Part shown: positions 1 through 9,389 of the stretch, piece after piece | How positions within the stretch are numbered: the first letter of the stretch is position 1 | How the letters are laid out: each line of letters opens with the position of its first letter | Origin: Penelope pileata | Lineage: Eukaryota; Chordata; Aves; Galliformes; Cracidae | Reading direction: 5' to 3' | DNA: 64,000 bases | Assembly: GCA_013396635.1 (NCBI GenBank) | Contig: WBMW01005741.1 | Span: 686,039-750,038 of the forward strand | Made by a program: the position numbers and the translations under genes | Notes under the pieces: model-generated | What the model was told of the DNA's origin: nothing | What the model saw: only the letters and a program-made list of their open reading frames with translations | The model's database searches: none

Positions 1-74
1 CAAGGCAGTGGTGATTCGTGTTAAGCTTTTGCTCTACCGTTGCCCTTTCCACTGTAACCCTGTTTTCTGCCAGT

Positions 75-860
75 CTGCTGATTGCCTGGTTGTTCTTCGT
101 CCTGCATCTGTGGAGGCTATTATTTGACCTAAATGCAATACCTTGTGCGTGGGATGTTATTCTACTTTTTATCTATTTGTGTTGTAAATACGTTTAGATC
201 ATTCTGAATTCTGTTCCTGTCTTCCATGTGCAGTTCTTCTCAGCTTGCTGTCATCTGCAAATTTAATAACCGGACTTTATCCAGGTCGTTAATGAAAATA
301 TTGAATCTCACCAGACTGCGAACAGATCCCTGCAGAACCCCAGCTGGTGTATCCTTGCATTTTGACAGTGAACCCTTGGTAACTACTTTCTGAGTGCTGC
401 ATCCCAGCAGGTTTTGTGACCATCATACAATGCAGTCATCTAGACCATATTTTCTGAGCTTACCTGTAAGGATGTCAGGAGAAGAGGCGGCAGAAAGCTT
501 ACTAAGGTTAAGATGTATGACAGAACCGCTCCTCTGCTGTCCGCAAGACCTGTTACCCTTTCACTGAAGAAAATGAGATTGGTTTGACGTGATGCTCCTT
601 GACAAGTCCGTGTTGCCCGTTACTCATCGCCTTGTTATCTTGCAGGTGCTTACAGGCAGCGTGGTTACTTGTCGCAGTCAGTTCCTGTGAACCAAAGCTA
701 AGCTCTGCTTTGTAATTCCCCGCTCTTCTCATTTTTCAAGATAGGGACTACATTTGGCCATCTCCTTTCTTTTGTGCAACCAGGCTAGAGCCAGGCTGAA
801 CTTCTTCATTTTTTGCTTGCTCGCAGATAAAGGTTGAGGCAAAAATGTCAAGTCCAGGCA
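75..860 (-). mobile_element. Old CR1 LINE fragment, reverse-transcriptase region of ORF2
   Basis: Read on the minus strand this is a decayed piece of the CR1 ORF2 reverse transcriptase. At about 345-270 the frame reads GVLQGSV then FNIFINDLD, which matches the CR1 motif around the RT core (usual form GVPQGSV...LFNIFINDLD). It is followed at about 265-250 by DNA equivalent to the KFADD catalytic box. Farther left, near 130-160, the DNA matches the CR1 KCKVLHLG segment. The right part (about 690-860) matches the region upstream of the RT, with internal deletions. Many frameshifts and stops make it non-functional, so it is an old insertion. The outer limits are approximate, and the element may run off the left edge of the window. 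The family assignment is firm; the subfamily is not. Confidence 0.85.
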
Positions 861-3800
861 CACTTGATTGAATAACTTTGCACCCACTGAGGTGGTCAGC
901 CATACCACACCCAGCACCGCGGCTTTGCTTCACTTCTGGAGAAGCAATATGTGAGTCTGTGCCTAAAATGTGAGGCCTCAGAAGGTTACTTGCAGTGCAG
1001 ATGAGATCAGTTATGCGTTGTTGAGTGTATCAGGGAAGTGCATGTACGTAGAGGAGCCCCGTACTGGTCAAATCAGAAGTGCTATTAAGCAGTTAATCCG
1101 TGTTTACCCTTCTGCTCTGCACAGTACTGACCCAAGGAAGGACAAGGGAAGGAATCTGAATGGTATTTTAGTGCCTCTGTTTGGAGATAAAATAGAACAG
1201 ACAAATACCTCCTGGTGCGTGTGTGAAGAACTAACTGTGTCTGTAACTGGCACAAGCCTTTTGTATAGCTATTTCTAGGCAAATAGGCTTTGACTGAGCC
1301 TTGAGGCTTGTTCTGGAAGATTTAAAAATATCCAGGGAGGTACCTTCCACTTATATTCACAGGCAGTCTTAATTTTACTTAAAAATGACAAAGGAAAGGT
1401 AATTCAGGGTAGATTACGGAAAGGAAAAGGCAAAAGACTGATAGAAGAGCTTAGTAGCAGAGAAAGGCATGGGAGAGAGGTATCACAGAGGCGGATGTGT
1501 GGAGTGAGTGAAGGCAGCGATACAGGCAGAGGGAGTAAGGACAAGAAGGAAAAAGGCCAGTGGAAGAAACTGGGGGAGAAGGCACAGAAAAGCATGGAGA
1601 GAACAAAGGTAATTGTGCGTTGATGGATTTTAAGATTTGCAAAGGTGGTCTGTACATCAGAAAGCACAGAAGCTGATAGGGAGGGGTGGAGTGAGACAAG
1701 ATGGGGTGCTAGCAGAGCATCAAAAATACCTGGAAAGTCTTTGCTTGGTGGCAGAATAGGTACGTTGTGTGGGGTAGTTATGGTCTGTGCCTTGCCTGTA
1801 AGCTGGGTGCTGGTCAGCGTGTGAGCCCCTGGTGGGGAGCAAGGTGCTTGCTTGGTGGGTGGTGGCACTGTCTGGGCCAGTGTAACCAGCACGCGGTTCT
1901 TTGGAGAAGAGGCAGGGACATAGGCTGAAAACCGTTTAGAGGTATTGGTTTTTAATTCCAACATCACACATGCTGTCTGTAGTCTTTCTCGCCAAAAGGT
2001 AGCCAGTCACCTGGGTGTACAGAATTGTGTCCGTGTCACCCTGGGGTCCATATGTAAAACAAATCTGTGCATCTGCGAAGGTACTGCTTTGCACATTTTG
2101 GCAGGAGCTCATCACTTGCCCTTCTGAGCCTTCAGTTCTGGTAGACCAGCAGAGTGACATGAAAGGCACTACAACCCAAAATGCAGGGAGAAACCTGAAG
2201 CAGAATGTGAGAAAGGGGCTGTGATCATTTCCAAAGACAGCAAGAGGGATTTGTTCCGACCGGCTCGCCCCAGCCAGCATGCAGCCAGGGAGAAGCAGGC
2301 GCGCGAGGAGGCAGGTGGCAGCTCGCGGGAGGATGGGGAAAGTCTGATGGAGTGAAATAGCAAAAAGGTGTGCCCTGAAAGTAAAAGGGTGAGATGTTAT
2401 TTCTGAAGGCCTTGTCCCATGGGCACTGAATCACATCTTTACAAGAGTAAGTGGAGAAGAGAGTTACAAGTGATAGAGGCCGAGACTTTTGGGGGAAAAA
2501 AACATGTTTTCACTGAAGAAAGCATCCAGGCAAGATTTTGCCCTAAGGCTCATTTGTCACTGATGGGGCAGACACAGCACTGCCAAGTCCCAGGGTCCTG
2601 GCAGTGTTGGTGGTGGGGCAGCCTGGTGCCAGCAGCCTGCTTTAGAGGCACTGTGCTAGCTGGGCCGTTCTTTCTGCCATCACACTTCATTCTGATTCAT
2701 GCAAGGCTTTGCCAGGCCGATCCTGGTGTTCTCTTTAATAAAAATCAAGCAGGCACCCTACAGCATAAACAAACGTGTCCCTCCAGACTTGCTGGCATTG
2801 CGCAAGCGTCACGGAGGCTGGAAACCACCTCCCCGGACCTGCAGGGCTCGTGCCATCCTGATCCAGCAAATGCTGCTTCTGGTCCTCTGAGGAAGGATGG
2901 AGCTGGTCCTCCATCCCCTGGAGTAATTGACAGCAGAGATGAGGTCTGATGGAAGTCTGCACCTGTGCCCGAACTGATGGATCACCGTGCAGCTGCTGTG
3001 TTGTGCCAATGCAAAGGTTAAGCTGCCTGGCATGCGCTGGCTAGGGCTGACGGCTCAGATGTTGCCTGCTTATACATCCCAGGCCTTGGCCAGGCCCCAC
3101 CACTTTAGCTTTCATTCTTAGTAAATCATGAAACGAAATGGAGTTTTCTTCCAAGTGACAGGTAAATCTTGGCCACTCTGCGCCTGCTGCACGGGTACCG
3201 CTTAATTCTGTAATCCCTTTGCCCTCCGTTCCTTGGCGCAGCGAGCGTGTGCTGGGAAGCATCGGAATGACAAGCGATTTCTCTGCGCCTGACACCTCAG
3301 CCAGGAGACTTGATTAAGTGAAAATACCTTAGCATTCATTTTTTTCAGGTGCAGAGAATAAAATACACCGAAGGAATCAGCTGGGGCTGGGAAACATTAC
3401 AGAAACTCCCTGCTCTGCTGCCTGCCCAGCCTCTCAGGCCAGCGCCCCTGCTGTGCTATGTTCACAGCTGGTTTTATGGCAAGGTGAGGATTTGCCTTGC
3501 TCTTTCAAACTTTACTTGGGTGAGCCGAGAGAGGTTTTCTTAAGAATCTGGTTCCTCTGCAGCCTTCCTTAGAGTGTTGTCTTCTGCCAGAATTGGGAGC
3601 ACTGAGTAATCCCATCCGCTTGCACGGAGCTGGAGCAGCTGGGAGTTGCTCCCATCTGAAGGTCCCTAGATCATTCCCGCCGGCAGACGGGAATTCCTGC
3701 CTTGAGTGACACTACGGCAGCTCTGGGGACGGTTATTAGTATTCAGTGGTACACTTTTAAGCAAAACCTGAGAAAGGAATTAATCTGTCAATAGGAATGA

Positions 3801-4427
3801 ATATACTGGACAGTGATTTATGCAGATCCTGTACTCAGAGTGACTGTGTTCGTTTCAGCTGCATCTCTCAGGCTTGTTCCCAGAGCCCGTACACAAACTT
3901 GCATTTAAAGTAACATTACGGCTGGCTGATCGTTTGTTCAGTGCTGAGGTCCACGTGGGCATTGCTACGCTCAGAAGTCAAAGCAGTCGCGTGCGTCTGT
4001 CACTTTTTTACAAAGCCCAAATGGTAAGAGACATGGCCAGGGCACGAGGCCCTGGTTAGTTATCCAAGGTGCACGTAGTGGGTGCTGTGGCATCCTGCAC
4101 GTGCTTATAACTGCACAAGCACTGTGCTCCATCACGGGCTGCATGCATGGAAACATAGGTACAGCTGTGTAGATGCTGCACTGCACCTGTAGGAGTGGAA
4201 TCATGTGCCCTTCCTCTGTGGCTAGCACAGCGATAAAACCCTGGCATCCATCGGGTGAAGAGCTGGAGAAACAACAGAGGAAAGTTCACTTGGGTGCATG
4301 TGGTCCTGAGAGCGTATGTATGGTGACAGCCTGGTCTGTCTGGTTGGAAAAGTGTTTGTGTGGGTCGGGAGATATGTGCTGCGTTTTTTGCCGTCCTCCT
4401 TATTGGTGGTAATGTGTGGTACAGGCC
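861..4427. other. Non-coding single-copy DNA, no gene recognised
   Basis: No recognisable exon or repeat is seen here. The plus strand is strongly purine-rich at about 1398-1610. This explains a 187-codon minus-strand open frame (1404-1967) made mostly of Leu, Ser, Pro and Phe, which I do not regard as a gene. A 176-codon plus-strand frame at 2419-2949 has no recognisable domain and no family resemblance. The rest is ordinary mixed-composition DNA. Confidence 0.5.
1398..1610. repeat. Purine-rich tract
   Basis: About 210 bp of the plus strand is dominated by A and G (runs such as GGAAAGGAAAAGGCAAAAGA). It has no regular repeat unit. Such tracts create long stop-poor frames on the opposite strand by composition alone. 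Confidence 0.6.
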
Positions 4428-4837
4428 ACTTCACAGGTCTCTATCTTTTCCCTGGTTTGTACACTGCAGGCAACAGCAGCATTGCCAACTGGAGTTCTTT
4501 TCTCACATGTCTCAGTGATAATTTGTGCTTTACCAGATGCTTGTGCTTCTGAAAGCAAATTGTTCTCAGCTTTTTGTGTATTTGGTGGCAGAGCAAGCCT
4601 TGAAAATATGGCTTGATCCGCCCTGGAGGCTCATAAAATGACAAAGAGAAGGGGCAAAAAGAACTTTTCTATTATTTGGAAATCCTTTCTGTTTTCTAGG
4701 AAACTGATTGATGATGTTTGCATGATTCAGGGATGTGAATGTTTGTTGAAGTACTGACAGGATTATTCAGCCTGACATAGCTGGGACACCGAGCCTTGCT
4801 CCAGGGAAAGGTGCTGCAGCTTTGCAGGCCGCTGCAT
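4428..4837 (+). repeat. First copy of an exact 410 bp direct duplication
   Basis: This 410 bp block recurs without any difference I can find at 5228-5637, exactly 800 bases downstream. The copy ends directly at the single n at position 4838. On its left it is continuous with unique sequence (ending ACAGGCC). The block itself contains no gene or known repeat. Perfect identity, plus the gap symbol at its end, points to an unmerged overlap between two contigs rather than to an old genomic duplication. Confidence 0.95.
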
Positions 4838-4838
4838 N
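4838..4838. other. Assembly gap or contig joint (single n)
   Basis: A single undetermined base sits between the end of the first 410 bp copy and the start of a CR1 fragment. Its position exactly at a duplicate boundary marks it as a contig joint rather than a base-calling ambiguity. Confidence 0.85.
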
Positions 4839-5227
4839 TGAAGACTGAGGCAAAGAAATCATTGAGCACCTCAGCCTTCACCACATCCCTCGTGACCAGT
4901 TCTCCAGTTTCCTTCCGGAGAGGGCCCACATCCTCCCTAGTCTTCCTTTTGTCATTTATATACCTATAGAAATTCTTCTTGTTCCCCTTTATGTCCCTGG
5001 CTAGATTTAATTCTACCTGGGCTTTAGCTTTCCTAACCTGGTCCCTGGCTGCTCGGACCACCTCTTTGTATTCCTCCCAGCTAACCCGTTTCAGTTTCCA
5101 CTCCCTATAGACTTTCTTTTTGTGCCCTAGAAAGCCCAGGAGCTCCTTATTCATCCACAGAGGCCTTCTGGCATTCTTGCCTACTTTCCTCTTTTTCGGG
5201 ATGCACTGCTCCTGAGCTTGGTCTTGG
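4839..5227 (-). mobile_element. CR1 LINE ORF2 fragment, intact frame, between endonuclease and RT domains
   Basis: The minus-strand translation is open over the whole ~389 bp (about 125 codons) and is typical CR1 ORF2. It includes RRPLWMNKELL near the upstream end, then ARDQVRKAKAQ, then DKRKTREDVGPL, then KAEVLNDFFASVF just before the n. This segment links the apurinic endonuclease to the reverse transcriptase. The right edge at 5227 is abrupt, as expected for the 5' truncation of a LINE copied on the minus strand. The left edge is cut by the gap, so the RT domain and 3' end are missing. The absence of stops or frameshifts suggests a much younger copy than the one at 75-860. Confidence 0.93.
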
Positions 5228-5637
5228 ACTTCACAGGTCTCTATCTTTTCCCTGGTTTGTACACTGCAGGCAACAGCAGCATTGCCAACTGGAGTTCTTT
5301 TCTCACATGTCTCAGTGATAATTTGTGCTTTACCAGATGCTTGTGCTTCTGAAAGCAAATTGTTCTCAGCTTTTTGTGTATTTGGTGGCAGAGCAAGCCT
5401 TGAAAATATGGCTTGATCCGCCCTGGAGGCTCATAAAATGACAAAGAGAAGGGGCAAAAAGAACTTTTCTATTATTTGGAAATCCTTTCTGTTTTCTAGG
5501 AAACTGATTGATGATGTTTGCATGATTCAGGGATGTGAATGTTTGTTGAAGTACTGACAGGATTATTCAGCCTGACATAGCTGGGACACCGAGCCTTGCT
5601 CCAGGGAAAGGTGCTGCAGCTTTGCAGGCCGCTGCAT
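5228..5637 (+). repeat. Second copy of the exact 410 bp duplication
   Basis: This block is identical to 4428-4837. Here its left neighbour is the CR1 fragment (ending GTCTTGG) instead of the unique sequence left of the first copy, and its right side continues into unique DNA. The two copies therefore represent the same locus with and without CR1 on its left. Confidence 0.95.
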
Positions 5638-6345
5638 TGCGTACCAAGATGTTGTCACACGGATATGTGTGCAGTTGTGCTCCCAGCTCCGCAGCGAAGG
5701 CACACACGGCAATACCTACAAATGCGTATGTATTTATATAGAGTAGAGCTCTTGGAAATCAAGAGAGGTTCCAACACAAACTGCACAGTAAGCCAACGAA
5801 TTGGAGTCACAGAGAAAAGCACCCTGAGACAGAGCAGTGCAGTTGCATATGATTCAGGTTTGACCAGAAGTGGAGCAGCCCAGTTAGATGAGCAACATCT
5901 CTCCATCACGATGTATGCGAGTGTGGCTCGCTCCCCTAGCCAGAGCCCCTCGGTGATGTGCAGAGCAGCACAGCTCTGGTGGCAGCGGTGCACCCCCATC
6001 TCCTGGCTGAGCTCCGTGGTAGCCGGGGCCTTTTGACAGGGAAGAAACAAGACAAAGCAAAACCAAACAAGGCAGCACTTCTGCAGTCATGGCTCATTTC
6101 AGCTCTCACCATAAAACAAGAGTGCAACAGAAAGGGGGCTGCTCCACAGCAGACATGATTTAAAATCCCAGGTGGGTGCAGCACTGGCCCTTGCTGTGCC
6201 TGCAGGCAATTCTGACCGTCTGTGACTGCCAGCCCACGGGCACTGTTGCTGTGTGCACACAGCCGTCCTTCCCACTCCTCCCTGCTGCCTTCCTCTCGCT
6301 TTCCCATCCGCAGTGCAAACATACGTGTTTGCTACCTGCTGGCTT

Positions 6346-6370
6346 TTCCCACCCACCTCGCAGGTGGGAA
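6346..6370. repeat. Short inverted repeat (8 bp arms, 9 nt loop)
   Basis: TTCCCACC at 6346-6353 pairs perfectly with GGTGGGAA at 6363-6370 around a 9 base loop. It is short enough to be chance, and no flanking features suggest an RNA gene. Confidence 0.5.
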
Positions 6371-6466
6371 GGGAGAGGCGTCAGCTGTTACCCAGCACTT
6401 TCCATCCCCCAGACTGGCTGCACTCTGCAGCAAGCTTCTCTTACAGTTGCTGAGATTATTGCTGTT

Positions 6467-6526
6467 GTATATTTTATACATATGCACACACATACACATA
6501 CACATGTGTTATTTTATATATATATT
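6467..6526. repeat. TA/CA-rich microsatellite
   Basis: This is an interrupted run of TATA, CACACA, TACACATA and TATATATA units over about 60 bp. It is an ordinary simple repeat. Confidence 0.85.
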
Positions 6527-7022
6527 CTTCACTCTCCCTGTGCAGCTGAGAGACACAACCGGGATTTATCTCTGTAATGAGAAAAGGGAGATAGGGAGAA
6601 GTGAGGGCATTTTTCTCTGGCTTGGATTGTAAGTCATTTTGATATTCATTGTAAAAGATGCTTTTCAAATATTTAAATGTATGTGCGCTCACATATCAGT
6701 TCTTCAGGATGGATTGTATGCGATGTAATCACTGGTTTATATCCCTTGCGCTCTGTGATGTTCTCCTGTATCCATTCCTTTTGGTAACTTCATCTGGGAG
6801 AGGAGGGAAGATGAGGAGCTGGAACTGGGATTACTTCCGTAGCCCGTGCTCTGCCATCATCTCTGTTTTTGGGAGAAGAATATTCTTGCCCTTGGCCAGA
6901 GTGCTCACACCTCCACCTGCACAGCCATTTCTGGGAGTGAAGTGAGTTTAGAGTAGCTGAGCCCTCCTGAAGAAAATGCCTTTACGTCCTCCCAGGAGAG
7001 ACTGAGCTGGGATTTTGCTTGA

Positions 7023-7053
7023 TAATTAGCTCCATGCACTTGGTAATTAGCTC
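7023..7053 (+). promoter_or_regulatory. Candidate paired homeodomain sites
   Basis: The ten-mer TAATTAGCTC occurs twice, at 7023-7032 and 7044-7053, with start points 21 bp apart, which is two helical turns. TAATTA is a standard core for many homeodomain proteins. The flanks hold CAGCTG (7080-side, E-box form) and CAATTCAG. No activity can be shown from sequence; calling this regulatory is inference. Confidence 0.3.
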
Positions 7054-7140
7054 AAACAAAGGGCAATTCAGCTGAGCTGGGAGGAGCCTACAAATTCAGA
7101 GGTACTGATGCCGCCAGCCCAGCTTCACCCTGATGTGAAA

Positions 7141-7400
7141 TCTCTTCTTGCGACTGGGTGAGCGTGAGGGCGGGCATGTTGGCTCCGTCTCAGCGTGGCT
7201 GGGGAATGGGGCTGGCCCTGCCGCGTGCAAACTCTTCCTCCCCCTTCGTCCTTGGAAGGTCTGCTCCCTGTCAGGTGTGCCATCCCGCCATCTGCTCCCA
7301 GCACCGAGCAGCTGGCACGATCGCCGTAAAGGCTGGCAGGAGTGGCCTCCCAGCCGCGTGAATGACAGCACGCGCCACTGCTTCCTTGGCACAGGGAGCG
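7141..7400. promoter_or_regulatory. CpG-rich patch, possible small CpG island
   Basis: By hand count there are 19 CpG dinucleotides in 260 bp, in sequence that is roughly 60% G+C. This gives an observed/expected ratio of about 0.75, well above the CpG-depleted surroundings. No TATA box, first exon or splice donor stands out. It could be an orphan CpG island, a promoter of a non-coding transcript, or just locally GC-rich DNA. Confidence 0.4.
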
Positions 7401-7857
7401 GCGCTTGTAGCTGGGAATTGGAGGCTTGTAAACCTGACAGCTCAGAGGTGGAGGAATGGCTTTTCAGGTACCCCCAGGCATGGGATTCTGCCCTGTCTCC
7501 CACAGACACCCTCACGTCTGCAGGGAATCACGAGCCCATGGCTGGACACGCAGCCAGGGTCTGGAGGTGGTGAGAACGCATGAACAGAGTGCTGCCTCCA
7601 CAGCTCAGAGTTTTCCTCAAGTCCCATGACAACATGCTATATCTAGAACAAGACATTTCCAAAGTTTGAGTTCTGGCTGACATAGTTTGGTAAGCTGTCA
7701 GTTTTGAATTTGGGGGTGTGTTGTGACCTGTCTGTGTTTGGGAACCATGAGTGTGAAAGTTGGGTCCACATATGAAGCACTGTGCCATAGAAATTCAGGC
7801 GTATTTGCATGTAGAGTTGGGAATTAACGTTTCTGGGAGCTCCTGTTTTAGCTGAAG

Positions 7858-8028
7858 AATCATAGAATCATAGAATGGTTCAGGTTGGAAGGGACCTTAG
7901 AGATCATCTTGTTCCAACCCCTCTGCCATGGGCAGGGACACCTCCCACTAGACCAGGTTGCTCAAAGCCCCATCCAGCCTGGCCTTGAACACTTCCAGGG
8001 AGGGGGCATCAACGACTTCTCTGGGCAG
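7858..8028 (-). mobile_element. CR1 LINE 3' end, 5'-truncated
   Basis: The left edge carries the CR1 3'-terminal repeat in reverse orientation (AATCATAGAATCATAGAAT). It is followed by the diagnostic GGTTGGAAGGGACC block, the TTGTTCCAACCC block and CCATCCAGCCTGGCCTTGAA. Only about 170 bp is present, so the copy is strongly 5'-truncated, as most CR1 copies are. No target-site duplication is evident, as usual for CR1. Confidence 0.95.
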
Positions 8029-9258
8029 AGGTATGACTTACCCTGTGAAATGGATGTCTATTCATATTTAAGCCTTGTGCATTCTGCAGACAGGCAGGCT
8101 TGGGTGAATTGTTCTAATTTTATGCCTTGGCTGGAACAGACCATGGGTTACGTTCTTCCTCCTGACGTTTGCAAGGTGCTAATGTTTTTCTGAGTTTCCA
8201 TTCCGCAGTCTGGGAGAATCACCAGTGGGCATAAGAGTCATAAACCTCCTCTTCCCTGTAAGTAGTTAGTTACAGGACCAAAGAAAGTTGGCAGTGATTA
8301 GAAAAGGTGGGAAGCCCAACCTTTGAGTTCCTATTGCAGGAGAGGAGCTGGATCCTGAGAGTTGCATGTCCTAGGTGAGGAAGCCAGCTGCTAGCTCATG
8401 TTCCTTTATGGCCAAAACATTCACTGTAGGAATGCTCCTGCTGAAAGCTCAAGGAAAGTTACTAACTGTGAGAGGGTTTGACTTTTTAATGGATTGGCTT
8501 ATTACTGCTCAAGTCTTTCATCCAGACACTCCCAGGCACTTCTGAGACTTAAATATATGCTCTTCCTCGTTTTGAACTCTGTTCACAAGCCCCTTTGAAG
8601 GTCCAAGCTGGAACCCTGGCCCTCAGTAATCCCTCCCAGTTGGTCCTCCTTGCTCCTAGAGCACCTTGAAAATGCAGCTGAAAAGATGTGAAATAAGTTC
8701 TTTGCCCTGTTCTCTGCCCTCAGAGGAGGTGCCTTCACATTTGAGAGCTGTGAGCTGTTCTCGTGCCTTGGCTGTACCACTGCTCATCAGCGCAGAAGAT
8801 CTGAAAGGATTGACAAATAGATTAATACCTGGCAGCTATGGCTGAAACTAGCTACCTCTGAACGGGCAATCATTTATCACTAAATTACTTTCTCTAAGCC
8901 AGGTAATTTCTGATCAACATGCACAAAAACAGAGACACAACAGTGATGTGATGTTAACCAGAGGCCATTTCTATTCCCTGGGCTGGTGCAGCAATGAATG
9001 CAGAGAGAATTGTCACTTGAAAGGTTTATGAAGCTTAATGAAAAGTGACATTGCAGGATGCTGGGGAGGGAGGGGTCCATAAGGTTAGGTCTCGTTCTTC
9101 TGGTAATGGGCGAAATGTGGAGAGGACGTATGACTGGAATCATTGCAGGCCTGGCAGAGCTGCTGTGGGGAGCCCAGTGCTGGGAAGAGGTAGGGGAGAG
9201 ATGGGTGCAGACCAGAGACTGAAGTGAGTGAGCTGTGCGATAGCCTTGCTTTGGATGG
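8029..9258. other. Non-coding DNA between two CR1 ends
   Basis: I see no gene, repeat array or strong motif cluster in this 1.2 kb. Short open frames on both strands lack domains. Confidence 0.5.
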
Positions 9259-9389
9259 AATCACAGCATCGCAGAATGGTTCAGGTTGGAAGGGACCTTA
9301 GCTATCAACTTGTTCCAACCCCCCTGCTATGGGCAAGGACACCTCCCACTAGACCAGGTTGCTCAAAGCCCCATCCAGCCTGGCCTTGA
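9259..9389 (-). mobile_element. CR1 LINE 3' end, 5'-truncated, same type as 7858-8028
   Basis: It begins with a degraded tail (AATCACAGCATCGCAGAAT). It then matches the neighbouring copy nearly base for base through GGTTCAGGTTGGAAGGGACC and CCATCCAGCCTGGCCTTGA, and stops after about 130 bp. The two copies have different truncation points, so they are independent insertions of the same or a closely related subfamily rather than a local duplication. Confidence 0.93.

Larger units (their letters stand above)
5638..7857. other. Non-coding stretch with a microsatellite, a hairpin and a CpG-rich patch
   Basis: No gene is recognised. The stretch contains a small hairpin (6346-6370), a mixed TA/CA microsatellite (6467-6526), a pair of identical homeodomain-like sites (7023-7053) and a CpG-rich patch (7141-7400), each listed separately. 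Overlapping short frames in the 5596-6632 and 7100-7630 regions lie in all phases and show no domain. Confidence 0.5.

Noticed and set aside
1404..1967. 187-codon minus-strand open frame
   Set aside because: It lies opposite a purine-rich tract, is composed mainly of Leu, Ser, Pro, Phe and Thr, and shows no domain or splice context.
2419..2949. 176-codon plus-strand open frame
   Set aside because: No recognisable family, no initiation context or splice signals of note, and unremarkable composition; length is within chance for 64 kb searched in six frames.
4696..5358. 220-codon minus-strand frame as a host gene
   Set aside because: The central part is CR1 ORF2, and both ends run by chance into the duplicated 410 bp flanks and across the n.
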